From REEB95 sp035934995 (lineage in GTDB: Bacteria; Pseudomonadota; Alphaproteobacteria; ATCC43930; CGMCC-115725), in contig DASYXI010000020.1 of assembly GCA_035934995.1 (NCBI GenBank), positions 1-64,000 on the forward strand: a stretch of DNA of 64,000 bases. The letters are read 5' to 3'. Position 1 is the stretch's first letter, and each line of letters begins with the position of its first letter. Of the stretch, positions 18,307 to 26,242 are shown piece by piece. Under the pieces are notes generated by a model, which saw only the letters and a list, made by a program, of their open reading frames with translations, made no database searches and had not been told where the DNA came from. Made by a program: the position numbers and the translations under genes.

Positions 18307-19227
18307 ATGCCTGACAGCCATCCCGACGACATCGTTCAGCCGTTCCAAATCGATCCCTTCCGTTTGCGCGGCCGCCTCGTCCGCTTGGGTCCGGCGCTCG
18401 ACCAGGTTCTGACGCGGCACGATTACCCCGTGCCGGTCGCGACGTTGCTTGGCGAAGCGATCGCGCTCGCCGTCTCGCTGTCGGGCGCGCTCAAATACGA
18501 CGGTGTCTTCACGTTGCAGACCAAAGGCGACGGCCCGATCCGCTTGTTGGTTGCCGACGTGACGACCGCGGGTGCGGTGCGCGGTTACGCGCAATTCGAC
18601 GCCGCCAAGCTGGCGCAGCTCGGCCCCGACGTTGGATCGTCGGTGCCGCGGTTGCTTGGCGCCGGTTATCTGGCGCTGACGGTAGACCAGGGCGAACACA
18701 CCGAACGCTATCAGGGCATCGTCGCGCTCGAAGGCGCGACGCTGGCCGAGTGCGTGCATCATTATTTCCGCCAAAGCGAACAGGTCGAGGCCGGCATCAA
18801 GGTCGCGGTTGCGCAACGTCGCGATCCGGACGGACAGCTGCGCTGGCGCGGCGGCACGCTGATGATCGAGCGTCTGCCGAAAGACGGCGGCGCCGATACG
18901 GTGCGCGAAGCCGAAGACGAAGGCTGGCGCCGCGCCATGGTCCTGATGGCGACCGGCACGTCCGAAGAGCTGCTCGATCCCGATCTGACGCCCGAGGCGC
19001 TGCTCTTCCGGCTCTTCCACGAAGACGGCGTGCGCGTCTATCGGCCGCATGCGTTGACGGCGCAATGCCGCTGTTCGCGCGAGCGCGTCGAACGCATGCT
19101 GACGGCGTTGCCGCCGCGCGACCTGGTCGATCTCGCGATCGACGGCAAATTGGTCGTCACGTGCGAGTTCTGCAACGCTACCTACAGCTTCGACGAAGAG
19201 ATGGTCGCGGCGATGGCGCCGCCTTGA
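18307..19227 (+). CDS. hslO: Redox-regulated chaperone Hsp33
   Basis: Cytoplasmic holdase chaperone activated by oxidation of a zinc-bound cysteine cluster. It has 306 residues. The N-terminal Hsp33 domain shows ALSGALKYDGVFTLQ and GPIRLLVADVT. The C-terminal redox switch is present as CRC (about 254-256) and CEFC (about 285-288), so the zinc centre is intact. The argD-argF-hslO order is common in alphaproteobacteria. The close spacing suggests read-through from the arginine promoter. Confidence 0.95.
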   Translation: MPDSHPDDIVQPFQIDPFRLRGRLVRLGPALDQVLTRHDYPVPVATLLGEAIALAVSLSGALKYDGVFTLQTKGDGPIRLLVADVTTAGAVRGYAQFDAAKLAQLGPDVGSSVPRLLGAGYLALTVDQGEHTERYQGIVALEGATLAECVHHYFRQSEQVEAGIKVAVAQRRDPDGQLRWRGGTLMIERLPKDGGADTVREAEDEGWRRAMVLMATGTSEELLDPDLTPEALLFRLFHEDGVRVYRPHALTAQCRCSRERVERMLTALPPRDLVDLAIDGKLVVTCEFCNATYSFDEEMVAAMAPP

Positions 19228-19329
19228 ATTGAATCGATTCCGGCTCCCGCCTTGAAAACGTCGTCTTCCGGTGTCAGTCTCGCGCCCATTCGAAGGGGGC
19301 GATCAGACGGGAGTATCCGGAGAAAGCTC

Positions 19330-19929
19330 ATGAAAGCGTTTGGTCTTGTGCGCGGCGGATGCATTGCCGTGATCGCCGCCGCGGCGCTTGCAGGGTGCGG
19401 CACGCCGCCGCCGCATCCGCAATATCCCGATATCCATTTCACCGGCCAGCCGCCGATCGGGCTGGGGGTTAACACCATTAGTCTGCGCGAGGACTACACG
19501 CCGTCGTCGACGCCGCCGCATGTCGAGACGCAATTTCCGGTGACGCCCATGCATGCGCTGGAGAATTGGGCACACGACCGGCTGTCCGCAACGGGTGGAC
19601 CGGACCGCGCAGTGGTCGATATCACCGACGCGAGCGTCACCGAGACCAGCCTGCCGCGCACGCAGGGCGTGCAAGGCTGGTTCACCACCGATCAGTCGGA
19701 ACGCTATGACATGAGCGTGCAGGCGACGATCAATATCATCGATTCGAGCGGGCTCGTCGTCCGCACCGCGACGGCGCACGCGTCACGGTCGCAAACTGTC
19801 GCCGAAAATATTTCGCCGGATCAGCGCGAGCAGACTTGGTACGACATGACCAAGGACATCATGGCGCAGTTCGATCGTCAGATGGAAAGCGAAATCCGCA
19901 CCCACTTCACCGGCTTCGTCACCAACTAG
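19330..19929 (+). CDS. Putative lipoprotein of unknown function
   Basis: A 199-residue protein with a lipoprotein signal ending in lipobox LAGC (Cys about 25). The mature region begins with a proline-rich linker and contains an ENWAHDRLSATGG segment and a C-terminal helix WYDMTKDIMAQFDRQMESE. ATG 19330 follows GGAGAAAG, so the longer frame is rejected. It resembles conserved alphaproteobacterial outer-membrane lipoproteins downstream of hslO, but I cannot name a domain. Confidence 0.75.
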   Translation: MKAFGLVRGGCIAVIAAAALAGCGTPPPHPQYPDIHFTGQPPIGLGVNTISLREDYTPSSTPPHVETQFPVTPMHALENWAHDRLSATGGPDRAVVDITDASVTETSLPRTQGVQGWFTTDQSERYDMSVQATINIIDSSGLVVRTATAHASRSQTVAENISPDQREQTWYDMTKDIMAQFDRQMESEIRTHFTGFVTN

Positions 19930-19945
19930 CCGGCACGAACCGGGC

Positions 19946-20584
19946 TCAGACGTTGGTCAAAGCGGTGCTCGCCGGCACGCCGACGATCGCCAGCAGCTCG
20001 CGGCGCGTCATTGGATCGTCGCGGAACGCGCCCAGCATGTGCGACGTCACCATCGCGACGCCGGCCTTGTGGACGCCGCGCGTTGTCATGCATTGGTGCG
20101 CCGCTTCGACGATGACGGCCACACCCTTGGGCTTGAGGGCTTCGTTGAGCGCCGTGGCGATCTGCGCCGTCATCTTCTCCTGGATCTGAAGCCGCTTCGC
20201 GAACACTTCGACCAGTCGCGCCAGCTTGGAAATTCCGATCACGCGCTTGTCCGGCAGGTAAGCGACGTGGACCTTGCCGATGATCGGCGCGATGTGGTGT
20301 TCGCAATGGCTTTCGAACCGGATGTCCTTGAGCACGACGATCTCGTCGTAGCCGTTGGTTTCCTTGAAGGTGCGGCCGAGCACGTCCGCCGGATCGGTGG
20401 TGTAACCGGCGAAATATTCCTCGTAGGCGCGCACGACGCGGCCCGGCGTGCTTTTGAGTCCCTCGCGTTCGGGATCGTCGCCCGCCCAGCGGATCAGCAC
20501 GCGGACCGCGTCTTCGGCCTCTTCGCGCGACGGGCGGCCGCTCCTAGCGTCGCGACCCCGTTTTTCCGATTGGTCTTTGGGCAT
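19946..20584 (-). CDS. folE: GTP cyclohydrolase I (FolE type 1)
   Basis: Converts GTP to 7,8-dihydroneopterin triphosphate, first step of folate synthesis. It has 212 residues. Zinc ligands sit in ESHCEHHIAPI (about 89-99) and HQCMTTRGV (about 162-170), and YLPDKRVIGISKLAR provides the substrate pocket. The N-terminal 25 residues are basic and variable, as usual. It ends 16 bases from the convergent lipoprotein gene and lies 11 bases downstream of apaG on the same strand. Confidence 0.96.
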   Translation of the reverse strand: MPKDQSEKRGRDARSGRPSREEAEDAVRVLIRWAGDDPEREGLKSTPGRVVRAYEEYFAGYTTDPADVLGRTFKETNGYDEIVVLKDIRFESHCEHHIAPIIGKVHVAYLPDKRVIGISKLARLVEVFAKRLQIQEKMTAQIATALNEALKPKGVAVIVEAAHQCMTTRGVHKAGVAMVTSHMLGAFRDDPMTRRELLAIVGVPASTALTNV

Positions 20585-20595
20585 TGCGAAAAACC

Positions 20596-20988
20596 TCAGT
20601 TGAGCCGGACAGGTTGGTGCGGGCTGTCCAGCGAAAAAGCCGGTATGTCGACATCGAAATGCTCGCCGCTGCCGGTTTCCATTTGATAGGTCCCGACCAT
20701 GATGCCGGACGGCGTGCTGAGCGGCGTGCCGCTGGTGTATTCGAAGCTCTGCCCCGGCGCAAGCACCGGCTGCTCGCCGACGACGCCGGGGCCGCGCACC
20801 TCCTGGACCCGGCCCATCCCGTCGGTGATGCGCCAGTGCCGCCGTCGCAGCTGCACGGTTTCGCCGCTTTGGTTCTCGATGCGCACGCGATAGGCCCAGA
20901 CGAAATGATCGTCAGGCGGCGACGACTGGTCCTCGAGAAAATGCGGCTCGACCGTCACCTTGATCGACCGCGTTGTCGCCGAATACAT
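20596..20988 (-). CDS. apaG: ApaG family protein
   Basis: A 130-residue single-domain ApaG (DUF525) protein with an Ig-like beta-sandwich fold. Family motifs VWAYRVRIENQSGETVQLRRRHWRITDG-like and GPGVVGEQPVLAPG, then YTSGTPLSTPSGIMVGTYQM, are all visible. ATG 20988 follows TTGGAGCGG; a TTG four codons upstream is less likely. ApaG has been linked to metal efflux and Ap4A metabolism, but its molecular role is unclear. Adjacent to folE on the same strand. Confidence 0.93.
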   Translation of the reverse strand: MYSATTRSIKVTVEPHFLEDQSSPPDDHFVWAYRVRIENQSGETVQLRRRHWRITDGMGRVQEVRGPGVVGEQPVLAPGQSFEYTSGTPLSTPSGIMVGTYQMETGSGEHFDVDIPAFSLDSPHQPVRLN

Positions 20989-21194
20989 GGTCCGCTCCAA
21001 AACCGTCCGGGCGCCTGACCGTCAACGACGGCGTCGGCGCCCGGTTCCAAGCCCGTATTTTGAGCCGCAGGCGCCGCCCGTCAAGCGTGAGCACCGGAAA
21101 GGCAGGACGGCGCGCCATCTTGCGAAACAGAAGCAGTTAAAGGAAATCAACGGTTTATCCACCGCTTGGCGCGGGCCATGCGGCGGTCGCCGCG

Positions 21195-21223
21195 TTGAAC
21201 CGGTCGCGGTTTTCCGCTATATC
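21195..21223 (+). promoter_or_regulatory. Promoter of the fluoride-responsive crcB operon
   Basis: TTGAAC (21195-21200) and TATATC (21218-21223) are spaced by 17 bases. A transcript starting near 21230 would begin just before the riboswitch aptamer at 21239. The upstream stretch 21001-21194 holds no gene I can support. Confidence 0.55.
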
Positions 21224-21238
21224 ACCGCGCACGGCAAA

Positions 21239-21297
21239 GGGGATGGAGTTCCCCAAAACCGCCCGGCGGGTGAAACCGTCAGGCTGATGACTCCTAC
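21239..21297 (+). promoter_or_regulatory. Fluoride riboswitch (crcB motif) aptamer
   Basis: The hallmark elements are present in order: GGGGATGGAGTTCCCC (21239-21254), an AAAACCGCC pseudoknot strand, the inner GCCCGGCGGG region, and the conserved 3' end GGCTGATGACTCCTAC (21282-21297). In the fluoride riboswitch these fold into a pseudoknot around Mg-bound fluoride. It lies directly upstream of a fluoride exporter gene, with a terminator between them, which fits a transcriptional ON switch. High confidence from motif and context together. Confidence 0.93.
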
Positions 21298-21324
21298 CGC
21301 GTAACGCGGCGGGGGTGTGTCCGA

Positions 21325-21347
21325 AACCCGCCCATGGCGGGTTTTTT
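21325..21347 (+). terminator. Riboswitch-controlled intrinsic terminator
   Basis: AACCCGCC (21325-21332) and GGCGGGTT (21336-21343) form a perfect 8-bp stem with loop CAT, followed by further T residues to 21347. It sits between the aptamer and crcB. An alternative pairing of GGCGGG (21308-21313) with CCCGCC (21327-21332) could act as antiterminator. In the absence of fluoride this should stop transcription before crcB. Confidence 0.85.
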
Positions 21348-21391
21348 CGTGCCCGCAGCAACTCGGACTTAACGGCGCAGGAGGATGCGCG

Positions 21392-21778
21392 GTGGCGACG
21401 TATCTGTGGATTGCATTCGGCAGCGCGCTCGGCGGCGTGGGCCGGTTCTGGCTCGCGGGACATGTCGACCGCCTGATCGGCGAGACCTTCCCGTGGGGCA
21501 CCATCGTGGTCAACATCACCGGATCGTGCGTCATCGGCTTTATCGGCGGCCTCAGCGGCCCCGAAGGACGTTGGCTGTTGCCAAGCGACGCGCGCATCTT
21601 TCTGATGGTCGGCGTGTGCGGCGGCTACACGACGTTTTCGTCGTTCAGCTACCAAACGCTGAACCTCGCTCGCGACGGCGAATGGTTGTGGGCGGGCGCC
21701 AATATCGCGATCTCGGTGATCGCCTGCCTCGCGGCCGTATGGCTCGGCCATATCGCCGCCGCGGCGATCAACCGTTAG
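21392..21778 (+). CDS. crcB: Fluoride exporter CrcB/Fluc
   Basis: Dual-topology fluoride channel/exporter; 128 residues with four hydrophobic helices. Motifs are GSALGGVGRF (about 10-19), WGTIVVNITGSCVIGF (about 36-51) with the pore Asn, and GVCGGYTTFSSFSYQT, which holds the sodium site and the phenylalanine box. GTG 21392 follows GCAGGAGG and is preferred over GTG 21317, which would run through the terminator hairpin. The DUF190 gene follows after 15 bases. Confidence 0.95.
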   Translation: MATYLWIAFGSALGGVGRFWLAGHVDRLIGETFPWGTIVVNITGSCVIGFIGGLSGPEGRWLLPSDARIFLMVGVCGGYTTFSSFSYQTLNLARDGEWLWAGANIAISVIACLAAVWLGHIAAAAINR

Positions 21779-21793
21779 CGGCGGGAGAGTCTC

Positions 21794-22135
21794 GTGCAGA
21801 TTCCGAACGATGCGGCACTGCTGCGCATTTTCATCGGCGAAAAGGACCGGCACGGTCACACCCCGCTCTATGAGGCGCTCGTGCTCAAGGCACGCGAAGC
21901 GGGTTTGGCGGGTGCCACGGTGATTCGCGGCCCGCTGGGCTTCGGTCAATCGAGCATCCTGCACACGGCGAAGATCCTGCAACTCTCCGAGGATTTGCCG
22001 ATCATCGTCGAAATCGTCGACGCCGAAGCACGCATCGAGGCCTTCCTGCCGACGCTCGACAGCATGATGACGAGCGGACTCGTCACCATCGAAAAAGTGC
22101 GCGTCATCCATTACGGCAAAGCCGCCAAGGCTTGA
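21794..22135 (+). CDS. DUF190 domain-containing protein
   Basis: A 113-residue small soluble protein of the DUF190 family, whose fold is PII-like. RIFIGEKDRHGHTPLYEALVLKAREAGLAGATVIRG-type motifs (about 11-45) and LPIIVEIVD (about 68-76) are typical. Starts at GTG 21794 after GGGAGAG. DUF190 genes commonly sit beside crcB, and here the pair shares the fluoride riboswitch. A regulatory role in fluoride export is an inference. Confidence 0.9.
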   Translation: MQIPNDAALLRIFIGEKDRHGHTPLYEALVLKAREAGLAGATVIRGPLGFGQSSILHTAKILQLSEDLPIIVEIVDAEARIEAFLPTLDSMMTSGLVTIEKVRVIHYGKAAKA

Positions 22136-22264
22136 CGCGGACCGGGCGCTGAATGCCCAGCCTGCCGCGCCGGATCGGGTTTCGCAGAACTGCAATCAAA
22201 GCGTGATAATGGCAGCTAGCGGCCGCCGGTCAGGCGCGATGGCCACGGCACGATGGGGGCAGCG

Positions 22265-23824
22265 ATGACCAACCTAACGCAAGGCCGTCGGAACTTTCTC
22301 AAATCAGTCGCCGCCGCCGGCGGTGCCGCGTTGCTCGATGCGCGGTTCGCGCCGCTGGCGCGCGCCGCCGAGCCCGCGGCGCCCGATCTGCGGCAGCTGC
22401 GCGAGAAGATCGACCACATCGTCGTGATCTATCAGGAGAACCGCAGCTTCGATCACTATTTCGGCGCCTACCGGTCGCCGCACGGCAACGCCGTTGCCGG
22501 CCTGCTCGACCGCGACGGCCGCGTCGACCCGCGCTTTACGGGGCAGCAGAAGAATCCAGCCGGCGTTCCCTATACCTATCTGCCGGTGCCGTACGACATT
22601 CCCGGCTTCGCCCACGCCCTGCTTGAGAACCGGCCGTTCCCCATGGCGCCGTACATCGCCTCCGACGCCAACGTGCGATGGGATCCGATGCACCATTTCT
22701 ACCGGATGTTCGCGCAGATCGACCGCGGCAAGATGGATTACTTCGTCGCCCTCGCCCTCAAGGGCAAGCATGAGCTCTTCGACAAAGGTCCCGGCGCCGA
22801 TCCGGTGAAGATGATGCTCGCCGAATCGACGCCCTCGGGCGCGGTGCTCGGCTTCTATACGCGCGCCGATCTGCCGGATTATTACCGTCTGGCCGACGAG
22901 TACGTGCTGTTCGATCACTTCTTCCAGGCGATGTCGGGCGGCTCGACCGGGAATGCGCTCTATCTCGTCGCGGCCCGTTCGGCGGCCTGGTCGAAAGCGC
23001 CGCCGGCCAAGATGGGCAGCCTCGAGCCGCCGGTGTTCGACCAGCCCTACGACAAGAACGGCGTCCTGATCAACGACGCGGCGCCGGTGAACGGCCCAAC
23101 CGAAACCTTCATGGGTTCGCTCAACCTGTCGCCGCCGCCGGACGAACAGACCTTTCCGAACATCGGCGACCGGCTCGACGCCGCCTCGCTTTCCTGGGCC
23201 TGGTACAACGAGGGCTGGAACGCGGTGAAACCGTGGGCGATGAAAACCGCGTTCGACGCCGGCGATGGCTCCGTTGTCGTCGACACCGCCGATCTCTATC
23301 TGCCGCACCACAATCCGTTCCAATATTTCCCGACCTGGTTCCGCAACGTGAAGAACGGCCATTTCCGGGACAGCACGGATTTCTTCGAGGACGTCAAGTC
23401 CGGCCGCCTGCCGCGCGTTTCATTCCTCAAGGCGACCGGCGGCCGCGACGAGCATCCGGCGAATTCGGCGCCGCGCTGGGGCGAGCAATGGGTGATGAGC
23501 CTGCTCAAGGCGCTCGGCCAAAGCGGCCTCTGGGAGAAAACCGCAATCGTCATCACCTATGACGAAGGCGGCGGCTTCTGGGATCACGTCGCGCCGCCGA
23601 TGCCGGATGCTTATGGTTGCGGCACGCGGATTCCCGCGCTGCTGATCAGCCCGTGGACGCGGCGAGGCTATGTCGATCACCGCATCGCCGATACGACGTC
23701 GGTGTTGGCATTGATCGAATCCCGCTTCGGTCTGAAGCCGCTGCAGGACCGCGACGCCAAGGCCTACAACCTGCTCGACGGTTTCGACTTCACGCAAAAG
23801 CCGCGCGCGCCGACATTCGGCTGA
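22265..23824 (+). CDS. Tat-exported phosphoesterase (phospholipase C / acid phosphatase family)
   Basis: A 519-residue protein. The twin-arginine signal GRRNFLKSVAAAG is followed by a hydrophobic stretch and a likely cleavage near ARAAEP. The phosphoesterase domain starts with IDHIVVIYQENRSFDHYFGAY, and further motifs include MSGGSTGNALYL and TYDEGGGFWDHVAPP, giving the metal-binding Asp, Glu and His of the AcpA/PLC superfamily. The substrate is not predictable. ATG 22265 has a better upstream GGGGGC spacing than ATG 22253. It stands alone. Confidence 0.9.
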   Translation: MTNLTQGRRNFLKSVAAAGGAALLDARFAPLARAAEPAAPDLRQLREKIDHIVVIYQENRSFDHYFGAYRSPHGNAVAGLLDRDGRVDPRFTGQQKNPAGVPYTYLPVPYDIPGFAHALLENRPFPMAPYIASDANVRWDPMHHFYRMFAQIDRGKMDYFVALALKGKHELFDKGPGADPVKMMLAESTPSGAVLGFYTRADLPDYYRLADEYVLFDHFFQAMSGGSTGNALYLVAARSAAWSKAPPAKMGSLEPPVFDQPYDKNGVLINDAAPVNGPTETFMGSLNLSPPPDEQTFPNIGDRLDAASLSWAWYNEGWNAVKPWAMKTAFDAGDGSVVVDTADLYLPHHNPFQYFPTWFRNVKNGHFRDSTDFFEDVKSGRLPRVSFLKATGGRDEHPANSAPRWGEQWVMSLLKALGQSGLWEKTAIVITYDEGGGFWDHVAPPMPDAYGCGTRIPALLISPWTRRGYVDHRIADTTSVLALIESRFGLKPLQDRDAKAYNLLDGFDFTQKPRAPTFG

Positions 23825-23838
23825 ATCACCGGCGGCGT

Positions 23839-24594
23839 TTACTGCGCGTGTTCCACCGCGCGGACCGCCTCGGCGCTCGCCGGCGCGGCGGGCCCCTGGG
23901 CCGGAAAGCGCACGTGCAAATCGGCGATCTCCTGCACCGCGGCGCGGCCGACGCCGGTCGTCAGCCCGAGGACATGGCCGCACCGCGTGTCGTCCGTGGT
24001 GATGAAGTGGAAGTGCCAGCCGGCGACGTTGACCGAGCTGGCGCTGGCCGGAAAGCGGAATCCGACCAACGTGCCGTCGACCGCGCCCAGATCGTGGACC
24101 ACTTGTTGCGTCTTGATCACCTCGGCCAACGGCCGATACGGCGGCTGTTGTTTCGGCTCGCTGCGCACCTGCATGGTCTGGAAGCGGCCGACGATGCGGA
24201 CGGCGACGATGCGCGACGCGCTCAACGGCAGCGCGTCGAGCATCGCCTCAAGCCGGTCGAGCGATTGGCCCGCCGCCACCGCGACGGTGCTTTGCGGCTG
24301 GAAATCGGTGACGACGGCAAAGGGCGTCCGCATGGCCGCCGGCACCGGATGCGCCACGGCATCGACCGCGCAGCGATACGCCCGGCCGTTCAGCACCACC
24401 ATCTCGCCATCGACGCCGTTATAGGTGCCGAGACCGAAATTTCCGTGCCGTAGCAGGGTTCCGACGGTGACGGTGCCGTCATAGCCGCCGCCGAGCAGGC
24501 TCGCGATGGTCGAAACTTGATAGACCTCGCCGGCTTGTGCCGGCGCCGCGGCAACAACCAACACGAAAGCGGCAGCCAGCGCGCGACGGCTCAT
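23839..24594 (-). CDS. budA: Acetolactate decarboxylase, exported
   Basis: A 251-residue alpha-acetolactate decarboxylase (converts acetolactate to acetoin). A clear signal peptide occupies residues 1-21 (MSRRALAAAFVLVV..., cleavage after AQA), so a periplasmic or secreted form is predicted. Domain motifs include GTYNGVDGEMVVLNGRAYR and the zinc site HFHFITTDDTRCGHVL. The acetolactate synthase partner (budB) is not in the window. ATG 24594 is chosen because it gives the signal peptide; the longer frame runs into the tRNA. Confidence 0.9.
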   Translation of the reverse strand: MSRRALAAAFVLVVAAAPAQAGEVYQVSTIASLLGGGYDGTVTVGTLLRHGNFGLGTYNGVDGEMVVLNGRAYRCAVDAVAHPVPAAMRTPFAVVTDFQPQSTVAVAAGQSLDRLEAMLDALPLSASRIVAVRIVGRFQTMQVRSEPKQQPPYRPLAEVIKTQQVVHDLGAVDGTLVGFRFPASASSVNVAGWHFHFITTDDTRCGHVLGLTTGVGRAAVQEIADLHVRFPAQGPAAPASAEAVRAVEHAQ

Positions 24595-24639
24595 GCCCGA
24601 TCTCGTTCCTTGTTGATTGGACGGCCCCGCCGGGGCGGA

Positions 24640-24715
24640 TGGTGGAGCAGAGGGGGATCGAACCCCTGACCTCGACATTGCGAACGTCGCGCTCTCCCAA
24701 CTGAGCTACTGCCCC
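24640..24715 (-). tRNA. tRNA-Ala (anticodon CGC)
   Basis: A full cloverleaf reads on the minus strand: acceptor GGGGCAG/CTGCTCC, including the G3:U70 wobble pair that marks alanine tRNAs, a D arm AGCTCAGTTGGGAGAGC, an anticodon loop TTCGCAA giving CGC, and T arm GGTTCGATCC. The 3' CCA is encoded. It reads GCG codons, which are abundant in this genome. Confidence 0.96.
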
Positions 24716-24730
24716 GCCCGCGTGGCGCGG

Positions 24731-24760
24731 AATATGGGTCGCGGCCGCGCGGACTGTCAA
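24731..24760 (-). promoter_or_regulatory. Promoter of tRNA-Ala
   Basis: On the minus strand, perfect TTGACA (24760-24755) and CATATT (24736-24731) are spaced by 18 bases. The start site would fall about 8-10 bases before the tRNA 5' end. Confidence 0.7.
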
Positions 24761-24849
24761 GGCGGCCCCGCGATATCCGCTCTCCTTGCACCGGCCCGGG
24801 CCGATGGTTAGGGTTCGCCGACGCCGCGGGCGTGGGGGAGAAACGGGCG

Positions 24850-25158
24850 ATGGGCAACTTCCTGGTACCGGTGATCGAGGTGATCGTCGCCCTGATCAAC
24901 ATTTATTGGTGGGTCGTCATCGTCGCGGCGGTATTTTCATGGCTCATGGGGTTCGGCGTCATCGACACGCGCAATCACGCGGTGCGCACGGTCGCGGGCT
25001 TTCTCTATCGCGCGACTGAGCCCGCCTTGCGCCCGATCCAGCGCATCCTGCCCAGCTTCGGCGGCATCGACATCTCGCCCGTCATCCTGCTGCTGATCCT
25101 GTGGTTCATCGAGATGGAGCTGCGGCAGGTCGAGGCCTATACGCTGATGCACGGTTAA
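24850..25158 (+). CDS. YggT family membrane protein
   Basis: A 102-residue protein with two YggT-type hydrophobic segments: IEVIVALINIYWWVVIVAAVFSWL-like (about 8-33) and SPVILLLILWFIEMEL (about 77-92). The linker TEPALRPIQRILPSFGGID is the typical YggT motif. YggT proteins are implicated in osmotic adaptation and in membrane and division clusters. ATG 24850 is chosen over one six codons upstream because its N-terminus aligns with the family. Confidence 0.88.
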   Translation: MGNFLVPVIEVIVALINIYWWVVIVAAVFSWLMGFGVIDTRNHAVRTVAGFLYRATEPALRPIQRILPSFGGIDISPVILLLILWFIEMELRQVEAYTLMHG

Positions 25159-25159
25159 C

Positions 25160-25181
25160 CGGACCTGCGTCGGTCCGCTTT
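25160..25181 (+). terminator. Weak terminator after the yggT-like gene
   Basis: CGGACC and GGTCCG form a 6-bp stem with loop TGCGTC immediately after the stop codon, followed by only CTTT. Probably a partial terminator between this gene and folD. Confidence 0.4.
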
Positions 25182-25273
25182 GACGCGGCCGGCGCCGCCG
25201 GATGTCGTAAGCTCATTCACATCGATGGTGATTCCGCCGCGCCTGCGGCGCGATTTGAATAAGGATTGAGGTT

Positions 25274-26164
25274 ATGTCCGAAGCGAAATTGATTGACGGT
25301 AAGGCCGTTGCGGCTCGGCTGCGTGCGACGGTTGCGACAGCCGCCGCGACACTCAAGGCGGCGCACGGCGTCGTGCCCGGCCTCACGGCGGTTCTGGTCG
25401 GTGACGATCCGGCGAGTCAGGTCTACGTCAAGAGCAAGACCAAGGCGACCGACGACGCTGGCCTCAAAGGCATCACGCACCGCCTGCCGGCCACGACCAG
25501 CGAGGCTGAATTGCTGCGCTTGGTGGCGCAGCTCAATGCCGACGATGCGGTTGACGGTATCCTCGTGCAGCTGCCGCTACCGAAGCAGATCGACGCCCAG
25601 CGGATCATCGAGGCGATCGCGCCGGCCAAGGATGTCGACGGCTTCCATGTCGAGAATGTCGGCCGGCTGTGGAGCGGCGGTAAGGCGCTGGTGCCGTGCA
25701 CGCCTTATGGCTGCTTGCTGCTGGCGCGCGAGAGCCTGGGCAAGAACCTCGCCGGCGCCGAAGCGGTGATCTTGGGTCGCTCCAACATCGTCGGCAAGCC
25801 GATGGCGGCGCTGCTGCTCGGCGAGCACTGCACGGTGACGGTTGCCCATTCGCGGACGCGCGACCTGCCGGCGGTAGCGCGCCGCGCCGACCTGCTGGTG
25901 GCGGCGGTCGGACGGCCCGAGATGGTGCGCGGCGACTGGATCAAGCCGGGCGCGACGGTGATCGACGTCGGCATTAATCGAATCGCGACGCCGGACGGCA
26001 AAGGCAAACTGGTCGGCGACGTCGCTTTCGCCGAGGCGCAGCGCGTCGCCGGCGCGATCACGCCCGTGCCGGGCGGCGTCGGCCCTATGACCATTGCGTG
26101 TCTGCTGCGTAACACATTGATTGCGGCGTGCCGCCGGCGCGGATTGCCGGAGCCTGCGGTTTAA
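25274..26164 (+). CDS. folD: Bifunctional methylene-THF dehydrogenase / methenyl-THF cyclohydrolase
   Basis: Cytoplasmic one-carbon enzyme interconverting methylene-, methenyl- and 10-formyl-THF with NADP. It has 296 residues. Catalytic region YVKSKTKATDDAG (about 50-62) holds the active Tyr and Lys; VQLPLPKQID and KDVDGFHVENVG follow, then GRSNIVGKPMA as nucleotide-binding loop and PVPGGVGPMT near the C-terminus. ATG 25274 follows AAGGATTGAGG. Together with folE and 5-FCL it forms the folate theme of this window. Confidence 0.97.
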   Translation: MSEAKLIDGKAVAARLRATVATAAATLKAAHGVVPGLTAVLVGDDPASQVYVKSKTKATDDAGLKGITHRLPATTSEAELLRLVAQLNADDAVDGILVQLPLPKQIDAQRIIEAIAPAKDVDGFHVENVGRLWSGGKALVPCTPYGCLLLARESLGKNLAGAEAVILGRSNIVGKPMAALLLGEHCTVTVAHSRTRDLPAVARRADLLVAAVGRPEMVRGDWIKPGATVIDVGINRIATPDGKGKLVGDVAFAEAQRVAGAITPVPGGVGPMTIACLLRNTLIAACRRRGLPEPAV

Positions 26165-26183
26165 CCGCCCCCATAAAGGAAAA

Positions 26184-26209
26184 CCCCCTCGGGATCGCTC
26201 CCGAGGGGG
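26184..26209. terminator. Bidirectional intrinsic terminator between folD and a lipoprotein gene
   Basis: An 11-bp perfect stem, CCCCCTCGGGA paired with TCCCGAGGGGG, with loop TCGC. On the minus strand it is followed by TTTTCC, a good U-tract for the lipoprotein gene. On the plus strand it follows folD by 19 bases but lacks a T-run. Confidence 0.8.
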
Positions 26210-26242
26210 CAGTGTCTCAGCGAAAGGTGACCGTCGGGCCGG

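Noticed and set aside
21317..21392. Longer CrcB start at GTG 21317
   Set aside because: It would translate through the riboswitch terminator hairpin. GTG 21392 has GCAGGAGG and gives a normal-length CrcB.
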